Source: Bacillus sp. ISL-41 (lineage in GTDB: Bacteria; Bacillota; Bacilli; Bacillales; Cytobacillaceae). Taken from it: a stretch of 64,000 bases of DNA. The position numbers were made by a program, and so were the translations under genes. Under the pieces are notes generated by a model. The model was not told where the DNA came from and searched no databases. It saw nothing but the letters and a program-made list of their open reading frames with translations. Every line of letters starts with the position of its first letter. Position 1 is the stretch's first letter. Where the stretch lies: the NCBI RefSeq assembly GCF_018613235.1, contig NZ_JAGGQP010000023.1, forward strand, positions 124,001-188,000, read 5' to 3'. Below are positions 27,301-35,031 of the stretch, in pieces.

Positions 27301-27527
27301 AGCAATATGGCGATGGGATCCATAACTTCACACTAAAGGGAAGCAATGACGGATCGTATGACTACGATGTCTACTTCTATAATAAGAACTTTGAGCTGAT
27401 TGGGAGTGTCGCGACATCTGGGGCGAACGAAGCAGGAGTCATTCCGGGCGGCACACGCTATGTATATGTTGGATTATATTCAGGAGCAAATGTACCGTTT
27501 ACGTTTACAGCGGTGAGTCCTTATTAA
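24312..27527 (+). CDS. Secreted M36 (fungalysin-like) zinc metalloprotease, multidomain
   Basis: A 1071-residue extracellular protease with CAAGGAGGG before the ATG. A signal peptide of about 27 residues is followed by an FTP/PepSY-like propeptide (about 50-280). The M36 catalytic domain (about 300-680) has the zinc site HEYAH (H497, E498, H501) and third ligand E524 in GSMGEGWGDFF. Next come a carboxypeptidase-regulatory-like beta domain (about 690-760, GQLIGKVVNAATNKPIQDAR), a discoidin-like F5/8C domain (about 765-920) and a C-terminal beta domain resembling pre-peptidase or cell-surface modules. It likely degrades extracellular protein. It appears monocistronic. Confidence 0.9.
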   Translation: MKKRKLVTAVCSTLLAGQVLLTSGIKADQVTGPVTSEGIHEDHESHLYDVRNVVNSVLPTQKQLDAANTLVQSVGAGTKIKWNTVFGTPSTIIKEQGYLTAPSNESAETIARNWLKQNAALFGLQSSDIDSFIVSKNFEMPGTGLRPVTLQQNFDGIESAYGGRVIIAVNKEGQILSAAGNLSRATGLIAEFQLSEADALNKAVELQLPDVSFVPKLLSTEKGWSVFAGGDVLPAEQRVKKATFITKDGVRPAYRVLFIKELNEGFEMVIDAANGKLLYQRSLVDTLLETEGLIFENYPGAPAGGTQIVKSFKGDPKASPKGWLIPGTSLGLTTFGNNANSYANWSNFLVPADQAVRPLALDGDFSYLFKNAWQKTNGQTTPPSYAEDLNSAATNLFYHHNLFHDYFYNLGWTEAAGNLQLSNYGKGGMDGDAILGLVQAGALSGGAPTYTGRDNAYMLTLPDGIPAWSGMFLWEPIPGSFEGQYADGDFDAGIIYHEYAHALTNRFVAGGEALGSHQSGSMGEGWGDFFGMHYLAKKGLQEKPVVGAYVTGNAERGIRSYALDEAPYNYGDVGYDVGGPEVHSDGDIWAAILWHVRDTLIDSIGKTEAESVIEHLVMDAMPISVPNPSMEDMRTAILAADFERYDGKHYDALWTAFAQRGLGANALSKGGDDTDPVPGFNHPDGQRNGQLIGKVVNAATNKPIQDARIIIGEFEARTSPLAVSGQKGDFGAYIVEGTYDITIQAKGFGSRTIRDVAIKAGEKNRLTFTIGPNVASSFNGASISSVSGSSDSNPVKFAIDDTEASVFASNTQENGFLGADFIVDLAGDDPVEISHVQVSAMKDISGSRFATLKNFSLQTSMDGENFTTVWKGKFEAGKPRPTVADLHYQGIDLPQTVEAKYLKFIAHDAQDNTKGFVQVAEVQAFSEQKSKIEPLELEPEEPFVSEGTVQAGNAGTGIGSLAGVPATLAVTENEFVTTQNPEPASQGADGYVVTLPEQYGDGIHNFTLKGSNDGSYDYDVYFYNKNFELIGSVATSGANEAGVIPGGTRYVYVGLYSGANVPFTFTAVSPY

Positions 27528-27654
27528 AAATATCTCTGAAACGAGGGTGTCCAAAGGTATTAAGTGAGGAATCGACCCGACAGGCCTTCGTATGGCATTG
27601 AATGAGCTATATGACCGTTATCAAAAACCTTCCGTACTAAAGTAATGTAAAGAA

Positions 27655-27705
27655 TTAACGCACTAACGCACCGGGGGTCTGACCCCCGGTGCGTTAGTGT
27701 GTTAA
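27655..27705. repeat. Very long palindrome centred on GGGGGTCTGACCCCC
   Basis: Two 24-bp arms (27655-27678 and 27682-27705) differ at one position and flank CTG. The core differs from the GGGACGGTTC family, so it is a second repeat type. It could terminate the protease transcript, although no T-run follows. The sequence before it (27590-27645) reads ALNELYDRYQKPS in one frame, a possible sigma-factor-like scrap. Confidence 0.8.
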
Positions 27706-27733
27706 AGCTAACTCGAAAATGTCAAAATAAAAG

Positions 27734-27758
27734 AAAAAGACCATCGAATGGTCTTTTT
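27734..27758 (-). terminator. Terminator of the STAS gene (works on both strands)
   Basis: AAAAAGACCAT and ATGGTCTTTTT are perfect 11-bp arms around CGA, just beyond the minus-strand stop at 27766. Confidence 0.8.
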
Positions 27759-27765
27759 CCTGCAA

Positions 27766-28587
27766 TTAAAGGTAATTTTTTAATGTCTCTTTAAGAGTCC
27801 CTTTTGTTTCTGTATCTTTTTCAAAAAGTATTCCGCCATGGACCATTTTTCTTACTAGGTCCGGTCGGAGCCCGGTCAGGATGGCTTTGCAGCCCATCAT
27901 GGCCACTCCAGTCAAGATCTTTTGAAAGTAGTCAATAACATCCGGATCCATCATGGCTACACCTGATAGGTCGATCACTAAATTTTGGAACCTTGTGTTA
28001 GCTATTTCGTTTAGTACTTTTTCTTCAATGATTCTAATTCTAAAGGAGTCAATAGTGCCAATGAGAGGTAAAACAGAAACAGTCTCACTTACTGGAATAA
28101 TTGGGACAGACAAATGTTCAACCATTTCTCTTTGCTTATGGAGCATTTGATCTTTATATTTTGAGTAGCTGAGAAAGAAACTGTTTAGAAATTGGTCTAT
28201 TTGTTCATTTATGAATTCTTCCATTTCATAAAAATCCTTTTTTCCATCAGTCAGGTTCTTTTCTTCATCAATTTCACCAATTATTTTCCAAAAAGTTCTT
28301 CTGATTGCTTGAACCCATTCTAATTTTAGAGATAGAGTTAGAGAATGTCCTGCCCAGGCAATTCCCTCCTCCTCTGCAAAAGCAATTAGATCTTTTTCAT
28401 TTTGATTAATTATGAAGAAAATTAATGTCCTGGCATTTTTCAAAAGGTCAATGTTCCCTTTTTCTAAAATCTCTGTGATTTTCCCCGAAACATTAACTGC
28501 TTGAGAGAGTAAATTCTCATCAAATATCTCACCATTTTCATTAAAGTAGTTTTTGATTTCTTCTCTTAAATCATTGATGTTATTCAA
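27766..28587 (-). CDS. RsbR-like STAS domain protein with altered phosphosites
   Basis: A 273-residue protein with an N-terminal helical sensor-like domain (about 1-150) and a C-terminal STAS domain (about 160-270: VLPLIGTIDSFRIRIIEEKV, VIDLSGVAMMD, KAILTGLRPDLV). This is the layout of RsbR-type stressosome proteins that control sigma-B. The Thr normally following DLSGVxxxD is Pro here (MMDPDV), and the Thr of the RPExAQTxV motif is Lys (RPDLVRKMV). It could therefore be a non-phosphorylatable paralog. It starts with TTG behind GGGGGT. No rsbS or rsbT is adjacent. Confidence 0.8.
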   Translation of the reverse strand: MNNINDLREEIKNYFNENGEIFDENLLSQAVNVSGKITEILEKGNIDLLKNARTLIFFIINQNEKDLIAFAEEEGIAWAGHSLTLSLKLEWVQAIRRTFWKIIGEIDEEKNLTDGKKDFYEMEEFINEQIDQFLNSFFLSYSKYKDQMLHKQREMVEHLSVPIIPVSETVSVLPLIGTIDSFRIRIIEEKVLNEIANTRFQNLVIDLSGVAMMDPDVIDYFQKILTGVAMMGCKAILTGLRPDLVRKMVHGGILFEKDTETKGTLKETLKNYL

Positions 28588-28937
28588 TTTTTTTACCCCC
28601 GAAGTAATAACTGTACAACTAATATTACATACCCTTTTAGACGGTTTATAAACTCATTTACCTAAAAATTGCTATAAGATTTTTTTCGATTTCTCAAAAG
28701 TTAGGGACCAATGAACCAAAAGCTGCTGGGGGAGAGCACAGGGCGTACTAAGTGCTTTTTTTCAACGGATGATTTTGGGAGCATAAGGTACGTGATCTGC
28801 TTTTTTCTTAAAAGTCCGATAAAGAAATATAAAAATCTCAGCCAAAAGTTGTAGATAGGTTACAACATTCTTCCGAAGAGATCGCTTAATGGTTTTCTTA
28901 TAATAAAGATACGAAAAAGCTTAGGAAGGTGTTCAAA
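28588..28937. other. Intergenic stretch with decayed repeat
   Basis: This is the divergent gap between the STAS and MBL genes. It holds a weak REP-like half (GGGAGAGCACAGGGCG at 28730) whose sequence resembles the 21594 copy, and a later GGAGCATAAGGTACG similar to 21015. No gene seen. Confidence 0.4.
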
Positions 28938-29768
28938 ATGAACCATTATATATGTAATACTTGCGGTGTCGAATATTCCCATTCTGCTCATGCTCCTGAA
29001 GCCTGTATGATTTGCGCTGACGAAAGACAGTACATCCATCCGGACGGACAGTCATGGACGACGCTACAACAGCTTGCAGATTCAGGGAAATATAAAAATA
29101 CCATTATCCAAGAAGAGGAGGGACTGTACAGCCTTACCACTACTCCTTCGTTTGCTATTGGGCAGACAGCTTATTTAGTTCGGAATGAAGGGTTCAACTT
29201 GTTATGGGATTGCATCACCTACCTGGACGAAAAAACAGAAAATGAAATACATTCTCTAGGAGGAATCGATGCCATCGCATTATCCCATCCGCATTATTAT
29301 TCGACACAGGTTGAATGGGCTGAAGTATTCGGAGCAAGCCTTTATATCCACGAAGCTGATCGCCAGTGGGTCACCAGGCACAGTGACAGGATCATATTCT
29401 GGTCTGGTGATTCTCTGGAGCTTGATTCGGGTGTAACATTATATCGTTTGGGTGGTCATTTTAATGGGGGAAGTGTTTTACACTGGGAAAATGATGTGAA
29501 CAAGCAAGGGGTCCTTCTTACTGGTGATATTATTCAAATAGTGGCCGATCGAAAATGGGTAAGCTTCATGTATAGTTATCCAAACCTGATTCCATTGCCA
29601 GCTAACAAGGTTCAGGAGATGGCAGCTAAAGTCAGAATTCTAAATTTTGACAGACTGTATAATGCATTTCATCGTGTTATTAAGGAAGATGCCCATCAGT
29701 CTGTTCAAAAATCCGCTAAGAGGTATATTGAGGCTTTGGAGGGAAAGTTCGTTCATATAAACAATTAA
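28938..29768 (+). CDS. MBL-fold hydrolase with N-terminal zinc ribbon
   Basis: A 276-residue protein from ATG 28938 behind AGGAAGG. Residues 6-29 form a rubredoxin-like ribbon (CNTCGVEY then CMIC). The rest is a metallo-beta-lactamase fold: the motif normally HxHxxDH reads SHPHYYSTQ (about 118-126), TGD gives the Asp ligand (LLTGDIIQI), and the GGHFNGGSVLHW segment gives a later His. Asp and His of the second metal site are replaced by Tyr and Ser, so it may bind one metal. The substrate is unknown. A terminator follows. Confidence 0.8.
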   Translation: MNHYICNTCGVEYSHSAHAPEACMICADERQYIHPDGQSWTTLQQLADSGKYKNTIIQEEEGLYSLTTTPSFAIGQTAYLVRNEGFNLLWDCITYLDEKTENEIHSLGGIDAIALSHPHYYSTQVEWAEVFGASLYIHEADRQWVTRHSDRIIFWSGDSLELDSGVTLYRLGGHFNGGSVLHWENDVNKQGVLLTGDIIQIVADRKWVSFMYSYPNLIPLPANKVQEMAAKVRILNFDRLYNAFHRVIKEDAHQSVQKSAKRYIEALEGKFVHINN

Positions 29769-29785
29769 GATGATCAGCTGGAAAT

Positions 29786-29815
29786 AACGCCTGGTTGATA
29801 AAACCAGGCGTTTAA
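29786..29815 (+). terminator. Terminator after the MBL gene
   Basis: AACGCCTGGTT and AACCAGGCGTT form a perfect 11-bp stem with a short loop, followed by TAA. Confidence 0.75.
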
Positions 29816-29897
29816 TGGGAGCAAGGGGACGGACCTTATGCTCCTTTTTCGTAATTGTTTTTGGAAGAAAAAGGTATGTCCCTATGCTTCTGTATAT
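29816..29897. repeat. Paired REP-like element
   Basis: GGGAGCAAGGGGACGGACCT with CTCCTTTTT forms one unit, and AAAAAGGTATGTCCCTATGC forms the second in opposite sense. Same family as 13524 and 36221. Confidence 0.6.
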
Positions 29898-30607
29898 AAA
29901 TAAGCAAACCAAATCGCAAACTATTTAGCAATAAAGAAGGAGCTAGATATAACTCCCCAAACATAATATGTTTAGGAACTCATATATTGAATGCCATCCA
30001 GGTTATGATTGAATAAAATGGTTGGTATTTTAGCATATAAAATATCACTTTGATAATGCCATTTTCATGCTCCTAATCAGTGTGCTAATTACAGTGTTCA
30101 TTCTTATGATAAAAAGCTATAAACCTTGATATATCAAAAAAAGGTGTACTAAATCGTATGTGATTTAGCATGACTTTTGTGTTGTTTTTTCCGCGTTTTG
30201 CACTCCTAAAGAGAACCCATTATGTCCATTGGTAGGGAAGGCCTTTATTTTGTTTATCATCATTCTTAATTGTCCATATGTCTTCCATCGGTACCATTCT
30301 AGCCTATTGAAATTAGAATATATTATTGCTAGTAGTCTATAATTATAGATTATTGGAATATGAATCATGTGAATGTTGGTGCGATTTATCAATCATGCCC
30401 GTCTGTTTGAAGGGTATTTTAAATGGTCTTGTTGTTCAAAGACTTAAGCAGTTGTATACAAAAGGCTTCTCTCATCATTATATTGGTTCTAGAATGGCAC
30501 AAGGAAACCGTCCCTGCCTCAAGTTCAGTACCAAGGAGGGGCTATTTTGGAAAAGGAGGACGCTTCAGGTTCAGGCTTCTGAATTATCGAGAGGTGGGTG
30601 CAGCGAA
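29898..30607. other. Long AT-rich gap before the oxidoreductase
   Basis: No supported gene in 700 bases. On the minus strand about 30165-30315 reads RLEWYRWKTYGQLRMMINKI, then KAFPTNGHNGFSLGV, which looks like a scrap of protein but has no good start. A short GAAACCGTCCCTGCCTC repeat half lies at 30506. The plus frame open from 30326 is an upstream extension of the next gene without a ribosome site. Confidence 0.4.
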
Positions 30608-31783
30608 ATGTGGAATAGATTGAAAAGACTTCATCATCTGAATGGATATGCTACCTTATTTTTATTCATAAGTGGGATTTTGCTTTTCATTCCTTCATTA
30701 AGGGGGCCGTTGGCTTCATACCGTGTCATGTTGAAGGACGTTCATATTTGGATCGGTTTTGCAACGGTTGCCTTCCTTCTGCTTTATTTCCGCTATTTTG
30801 CTTTCCATTACAAAGTCATCAAAAAACAACAAGGGAAGAAACGGAATCTTGCGATGGTTATTGGATTGATCATCGGCTGGATTATTAGCGGTACGGTTCT
30901 GACTTTTCAAAGGAGTCTTCCTGAAGAACTTGTTCAAGCTTCATTGATCGTACATGATGTTTTCACCTGGATTGGTCTGCCGGTCCTCCTTTTCCACTCA
31001 GTGACTAGGTCAGGATGGTTTAGGAAAAGATCAAATCAATTGCAAGAAAAAAAGAAAGAACTATATGCTTTCAGCCGCAGAGGGTTTTTCAAATACGGCA
31101 TTGTCACTTTGCTTGCGATCTTTTTGGGTCCATCAATTTATAAATGGTTAAAACAAGTAATGGATGATGGGGGATCGACACTGCAGGAGGTGGCGCTGAA
31201 CAGCACAAATGAGCTCTCACCCATACCGATTCCCGCCACGCAATCCTCCCCTCCCATTGGTGGAGGGTATGAAGGCAAATTCCGCATTTACACAGTAACG
31301 GAGACACCGGCTTTTAACAATGAAAATTGGAATTTTATGATTGATGGATTGGTTGATGAACCAGTGTCGTTATCATGGGAAGAATTCGTCAAATTGAAGA
31401 GGACAGTCCAGGTTAGTGATTTTCACTGCGTTACTGGATGGTCCGTGCTTCATGTCACGTATGAAGGCATTCTGTTGAAAGATCTCATGAAGAAGGTAAA
31501 GCTGAAAGAGAACGCGTCCCATCTGAAATTTTACTCGGGCGACGGTGTCTATACTGACTCATTATCCCTTGAACAGGCAGCCTTGGATGATGTCATGGTC
31601 GCCGTGCTCATGGATGGAGAGCTGATCCCGTCAGATTATGGTGGCCCCGTCCGGCTGATTGTCCCCAAAATGTATGCCTATAAATCTGTGAAATGGCTTG
31701 TCAGAATCGAAGCCATCGATCATGTACACGAAGGCTACTGGCAAGTGAGGGGATATGATACCGATGCATGGGTAGGATCATAA
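30608..31783 (+). CDS. Membrane-anchored molybdopterin-dependent oxidoreductase
   Basis: A 391-residue protein; ATG 30608 has GAGAGGTGGG upstream. The first 145 residues hold four hydrophobic helices with His residues (KDVHIWIGF, RYFAFHY, IVHDVFTWIG), resembling a DUF4405/cytochrome b-type membrane domain. A twin-arginine-like motif follows (SRRGFFK, 156-162) with a second membrane segment. The C-terminal domain (about 230-390) is of the sulfite-oxidase/YedY type. Cys274 in SDFHCVTGWS would coordinate molybdenum, and DYGGPVRLIVPKMYAYK is conserved. It is probably a fusion of the YedYZ type working at the outer membrane face. The substrate is unknown. Confidence 0.85.
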   Translation: MWNRLKRLHHLNGYATLFLFISGILLFIPSLRGPLASYRVMLKDVHIWIGFATVAFLLLYFRYFAFHYKVIKKQQGKKRNLAMVIGLIIGWIISGTVLTFQRSLPEELVQASLIVHDVFTWIGLPVLLFHSVTRSGWFRKRSNQLQEKKKELYAFSRRGFFKYGIVTLLAIFLGPSIYKWLKQVMDDGGSTLQEVALNSTNELSPIPIPATQSSPPIGGGYEGKFRIYTVTETPAFNNENWNFMIDGLVDEPVSLSWEEFVKLKRTVQVSDFHCVTGWSVLHVTYEGILLKDLMKKVKLKENASHLKFYSGDGVYTDSLSLEQAALDDVMVAVLMDGELIPSDYGGPVRLIVPKMYAYKSVKWLVRIEAIDHVHEGYWQVRGYDTDAWVGS

Positions 31784-31839
31784 GAGACTTGAGCTAATCT
31801 TGTACTGAATGATGGAGCGTGGACAAAAAAAGACAGCAA

Positions 31840-31912
31840 ACAGGGAGCAAGGCTGATGGACCTTTTGCTCCTTTTTTTTGAGACAAGGGGATGGTTCCGG
31901 CGTCTAGTGAAT
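31840..31912. repeat. Paired REP-like element
   Basis: GGGAGCAAGGCTGATGGACC with GCTCCTTTTTTTT, then GAGACAAGGGGATGGTTCC with GCGTCT. The first half has a T-run and may end the oxidoreductase transcript. Confidence 0.55.
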
Positions 31913-32007
31913 GGAAAAATTATAACCATGTATTCTCTAGTACAGTCTCGTACGGCATGGACTCAAATAAGAATACTCAATGCACTTCTATGATTATTTC
32001 GGTTCAC

Positions 32008-32043
32008 GATTGAGACGAGAGAACCGTCTCTGTGTCTCTTGTT
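32008..32043. repeat. REP-like element
   Basis: GAGACGAGAGAACCGTCTCT then GTGTCTCTTG. Related to 24039 and 58390 copies. Confidence 0.55.
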
Positions 32044-32072
32044 TACTTTTTTGATTTTTAAAGAAAAAGTAG

Positions 32073-32102
32073 TTGACACCAAAAATAAATTTATGGTATT
32101 AT
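32073..32102 (+). promoter_or_regulatory. Sigma-A-type promoter of the CarD gene
   Basis: TTGACA at 32073-32078 and TATTAT at 32097-32102 with an 18-base spacer, about 70 bases before the start. Confidence 0.65.
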
Positions 32103-32124
32103 TATAAATTTGCTAAAAAATAAT

Positions 32125-32157
32125 ATATATGGTAAGGTTAAGAAGGTTACCATATAT
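32125..32157. promoter_or_regulatory. Perfect 11-bp inverted repeat abutting the CarD ribosome site
   Basis: ATATATGGTAA and TTACCATATAT flank an 11-base centre and lie between the promoter and the GGAGGTGG at 32158. It may be a DNA operator or a hairpin in the leader that limits access to the ribosome site. Confidence 0.6.
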
Positions 32158-32170
32158 GGAGGTGGATTAT

Positions 32171-32632
32171 TTGTTTCAAATTGACGATACGATTGTTTAT
32201 CCAATGCACGGAGTAGGTATTATTAAAGCTATAGAAGAAAAGGAAATCTCAGGGGAAAAACAACAGTATTATGTCATAAAAATGTTAATCGGTAATATGC
32301 AAGTCATGATTCCTGCGGGTAAAATATTGAATTCAAATATACGACCTGTTACTGACATAAGTGCAATAAAACACATCATTAACATTTTTCAACATGGAGA
32401 ATCTGATCGATTACTTCCGTGGAAACAAAGGTATAAACTGAACGCGGACAAAATGAAAACAGGTAACATTCAAGAATGTACGGAAGTTGTACGTGATTTA
32501 CTGCGTATACAGAAAGAAAAAGTGCTTAATACAAGCGAAAAGCAAATGCTAGATAACGCACATAAATTTTTGATCAGTGAACTGGGATTAATTAAAGGGA
32601 TTACTGATCATCAAATAAAAAGTTTCTGTTAA
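32171..32632 (+). CDS. CarD family transcriptional regulator
   Basis: A 153-residue protein. TTG 32171 is chosen because GGAGGTGG lies five bases upstream and the family N-terminus begins here (FQIDDTIVYPMHGVGIIKAI). The first 60 residues are the CarD/TRCF RNA-polymerase-interaction Tudor-like domain. The rest is a helical domain (WKQRYKLNADKMKTGNIQEC, VVRDLLRIQKEKVLNTSEKQ) that contacts promoter DNA in studied members. The family modulates RNA polymerase open complexes. A consensus promoter and an inverted repeat precede it. Confidence 0.85.
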   Translation: MFQIDDTIVYPMHGVGIIKAIEEKEISGEKQQYYVIKMLIGNMQVMIPAGKILNSNIRPVTDISAIKHIINIFQHGESDRLLPWKQRYKLNADKMKTGNIQECTEVVRDLLRIQKEKVLNTSEKQMLDNAHKFLISELGLIKGITDHQIKSFC

Positions 32633-33112
32633 GGTTTCTTTCATACATTTCCCGAAAATATTCTTTTCCAAGACATTCAACTTCTCCAACTCACCTGTAG
32701 AGCATGAACCTCTTTTGTTTTTTTCTACAATCTAATCCATTTTTATTACTTGAATTTCCTTTACGAACGTTTGAAGTTTCATCAAAAAAACTCGATAAAA
32801 TAGTCACTTGATTTTTGCAATCCTGATTCACACTGGCACGGACTAGGAGCCGTAAGGATGAAAGAGAGGTAGGGCTTTCATTGTTTTAGGGATACAATTT
32901 ATTATTTAAGTCATTATTCAAGAAAAAAACAATCAAATTCACCTCTGTCTTTAAGGATTTTTCGCGTCTACTGAGACAGTGAATAGTAATTGTTTAGCTT
33001 CCTTACGTAAAAGAGAAAAACGAATTGGTATCACCATATGGTCCACTACAAAAAGGGAGTGGCATCAATTCGAATAGGTCAGTCAGAAGAGAGAATTCAT
33101 TTTAATAAATAG

Positions 33113-33294
33113 CTGTTTCCGAAAAATTGTGGTTAAAATCCTAAAGCCGATTTTAACGTGGTAAAACGCTATATTGTAGGTCGGTATCAAGTGTGCAAGC
33201 TCTTTTCTCATAATAAGCTTTCATTTTGTGAGGAAACATAGGTCATTCCATCCTATTTTTGTAGTCAATAGCAACAAAGTTTGAGAAAAGAGCC
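33113..33294. mobile_element. 182-bp MITE-like insertion with 9-bp target duplication
   Basis: AATAAATAG occurs at 33104-33112 and 33295-33303. The flanks joined directly reproduce the uninterrupted sequence at 35349-35460, so the window contains both filled and empty sites. The insert starts GCTGTTTCCGAAAAATT (with the last bases of the flank) and ends AAAGTTTGAGAAAAGAGCC, giving imperfect terminal inverted repeats. It encodes no protein. Its inner GTTAAAATCCTAAAGCCGAT is echoed at 22986. Confidence 0.7.
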
Positions 33295-33361
33295 AATAAA
33301 TAGTGATATCAACCTAAAAGCAGAGGGATTCAGTTTTTGAATCCACTGCTTCTTTTATTGC
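33295..33361. repeat. Repeated hairpin module, copy 1 (right half)
   Basis: About 60 bases from TAGTGATATCAACC to CTTCTTTTATTGC are identical to 35398-35457. They contain an AGCAG..GGATTCA / TGAATCC..CTGCT hairpin. The left half of the module (33062-33112) matches 35349-35399 with few differences. Confidence 0.8.
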
Positions 33362-33548
33362 GATCGACTTTCATCGCATTTGAACCGTAACGTTCACATC
33401 CAACTAAAGTCCCTTGCAATTTTTCCTAAATCTTGTTATTCTTAGGTAGAATTATTTTTGTTCGGTGTAAAGTTCGACTCTTCGTTCTAATGATCACTTT
33501 GGGCAAGGATAGTAATACAATGTGCATTAGCACTAGGAGGCAACAAAC

Positions 33549-33749
33549 ATGGAACAAGGTACAGTTAAATGGTTTAACGCAGAAAAAGGTTTCGGATTCA
33601 TCGAGCGCGAAGGTGGAGAAGATGTATTCGTTCATTTCTCTGCAATCCAATCTGAAGGCTTCAAATCATTAGACGAAGGTCAAAAAGTTACTTTCGACGT
33701 TGAGCAAGGTGCACGTGGACCTCAAGCTGCTAACGTTCAAAAAGCTTAA
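33549..33749 (+). CDS. Cold shock protein (CspB/CspD-like)
   Basis: A 66-residue OB-fold RNA/DNA chaperone with AGGAGGCAACAAAC before the ATG. RNP1 (KGFGFIER, residues 13-20) and RNP2 (VFVHFSAI, about 26-33) are intact, and length and sequence match Bacillus CspB/CspD. It melts secondary structure in mRNA at low temperature and in stationary phase. An AT-rich leader of at least 60 bases precedes it, as is usual for csp genes, and a terminator follows. Confidence 0.95.
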   Translation: MEQGTVKWFNAEKGFGFIEREGGEDVFVHFSAIQSEGFKSLDEGQKVTFDVEQGARGPQAANVQKA

Positions 33750-33768
33750 TTTTGATATAGCATACCGA

Positions 33769-33798
33769 AACAGACTCCAAAAGGGTCTGTTTTTTTAT
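33769..33798 (+). terminator. Terminator of the cold shock gene
   Basis: AACAGACTCC and GGGTCTGTT pair around AAAA, followed by TTTTTTATTTT. A second hairpin (CCCTGCTC / GAGCAGGG) at 33820-33846 has its T-run on the other strand. Confidence 0.8.
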
Positions 33799-33987
33799 TT
33801 TCAAAAATAAAGCAATAAAAAACCCTGCTCAACGAACGAGCAGGGGCATGGTACCGGTAAGTAAAAAATTTAAAGCAAAAGGTTATTTACATTATAACAT
33901 AACAATCTCATAATCAAATGATTAGCAGAAATTTAGCAAGTGCATGATAATGACAACATAGAATGCACACAAATGGAGGAATGGATG

Positions 33988-34308
33988 ATGAAATTTCCAA
34001 ATGACGCGGATGGAGAAGCATTGCGCAGTTTGTTTAATGAAGGTGTAAGTTTTAAAAAGCCGCAGCCAGTCGAGTTTTTTATAGCTGTGCCGGATAAGGC
34101 AACTGGCGAGAAGCTTCTGAACGTATTGAAGGAAGAAGGCTTTCATGGCTTACTCGATCAGGATGATGAGACAGATGAGTGGGCTTGCAGTTGCTCGAAA
34201 AGGATGCTCCTTAACCATAGCGAGTTAAAAAAAGTGCAGGAAAAGCTGGATAAAATAAGCAAGCCTTACGGCGGCCATTCTGATGGCTGGGGAGTATTCA
34301 TAGAATAA
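33988..34308 (+). CDS. RraB-like ribonuclease E inhibitor family protein
   Basis: A 106-residue protein. ATG 33988 has the best spacing (eight bases) from GGAGG. The sequence begins MKFPNDADGEALRSLFNEG and contains VEFFIAVPDKATGEKLLNVL and WACSCSKRMLLNHSELKKVQ, ending HSDGWGVFIE. This is the RraB fold with the closing GGHSDGWG typical of the family. Bacillaceae normally lack RNase E, so the partner is unclear. It lies 15 bases before the peptidase gene and is probably co-transcribed with it. Confidence 0.85.
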   Translation: MKFPNDADGEALRSLFNEGVSFKKPQPVEFFIAVPDKATGEKLLNVLKEEGFHGLLDQDDETDEWACSCSKRMLLNHSELKKVQEKLDKISKPYGGHSDGWGVFIE

Positions 34309-34323
34309 AATTCAGGTGATGAC

Positions 34324-35031
34324 ATGCTACATACTTTTTTAGGTGAAACAATCGGGTATGATGTGATATATAAAAATCGTAAAACAATCGGCATTTATAT
34401 GGATTTGTACGGCCATGTCGAAGTCCACGCTCCTAAGGGGACCTCAGATGCAAGTGTGCTTCAAATCTTAGAAGGCCAATGGGACTTGATCCTGCAAAGG
34501 GCGAAGGAAATGAAAGAGCGGGCCTCAGCCGGTAGGGAAAAAGAGTACGGACCAGGCGGACAATTTCTATATTTGGGGAAGCTCTATCACATTCTGATTT
34601 CCCAGGATGCAGATATCGAAAAAGACAATGCCGTGTTTGAGGCAGACACGCTCCATGTATACGTGAAAGAGCAAAATGAAGAGAGCATCAAACAGGCTTT
34701 GAAGCGATTTTACTATCAGCAGTGCAAGGCATTTGTCGAAAAACGGGTTAAATTTTATCAGAGCGAATTCAAAATGAAGCCGCGCTCGATTCGAATCACG
34801 GACAGTAAGACGAAATGGGGAACGTGTGATTCCATGAGGAATTTGACATTCAATTGGAGGCTGTCCATGGCACCAATGGAAGTGATTGATTATGTTGTCG
34901 TCCATGAAATGTGCCATATGGTCCATATGAATCACGACCGTTCATTTTGGCGGCTTGTCGGAAAAATCATGCCTGAATATGAACGGTGTGAGCGCTGGCT
35001 CGCTGTGTCGGGGTGGAGGATGGAGGTTTAG
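34324..35031 (+). CDS. YgjP-like (SprT/M48-type) zinc metallopeptidase
   Basis: A 235-residue cytoplasmic protein of the DUF45/YgjP family. The zinc site is H194-E-M-C-H198 with third His at 204 (MVHMNHDRSFW). The preceding SKTKWGTCDSMRNLTFNWRL (about 160-180) is the second family signature. The N-terminal half is beta-rich. The ribosome site AGGTGATG is close to the ATG. The biochemical role of YgjP proteins is uncertain. It is coupled to the RraB-like gene. Confidence 0.85.
   Translation: MLHTFLGETIGYDVIYKNRKTIGIYMDLYGHVEVHAPKGTSDASVLQILEGQWDLILQRAKEMKERASAGREKEYGPGGQFLYLGKLYHILISQDADIEKDNAVFEADTLHVYVKEQNEESIKQALKRFYYQQCKAFVEKRVKFYQSEFKMKPRSIRITDSKTKWGTCDSMRNLTFNWRLSMAPMEVIDYVVVHEMCHMVHMNHDRSFWRLVGKIMPEYERCERWLAVSGWRMEV

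Larger units (their letters stand above)
32633..33548. other. 900-base gap containing a mobile-element scar and csp leader
   Basis: No gene seen. It contains module A (33062-33112), a 182-bp insertion (33113-33294) and module C (33295-33361), described separately. Then comes the leader of the cold shock gene. The first 400 bases show only AT-rich sequence with an AAGGATGAAAGAGAGG patch. Confidence 0.5.

Noticed and set aside
30326-30607. The 94-codon N-terminal extension of the molybdopterin oxidoreductase
   Set aside because: No ribosome site at the upstream start, repeat sequence inside it, and a strong site directly before ATG 30608 where the membrane domain begins.
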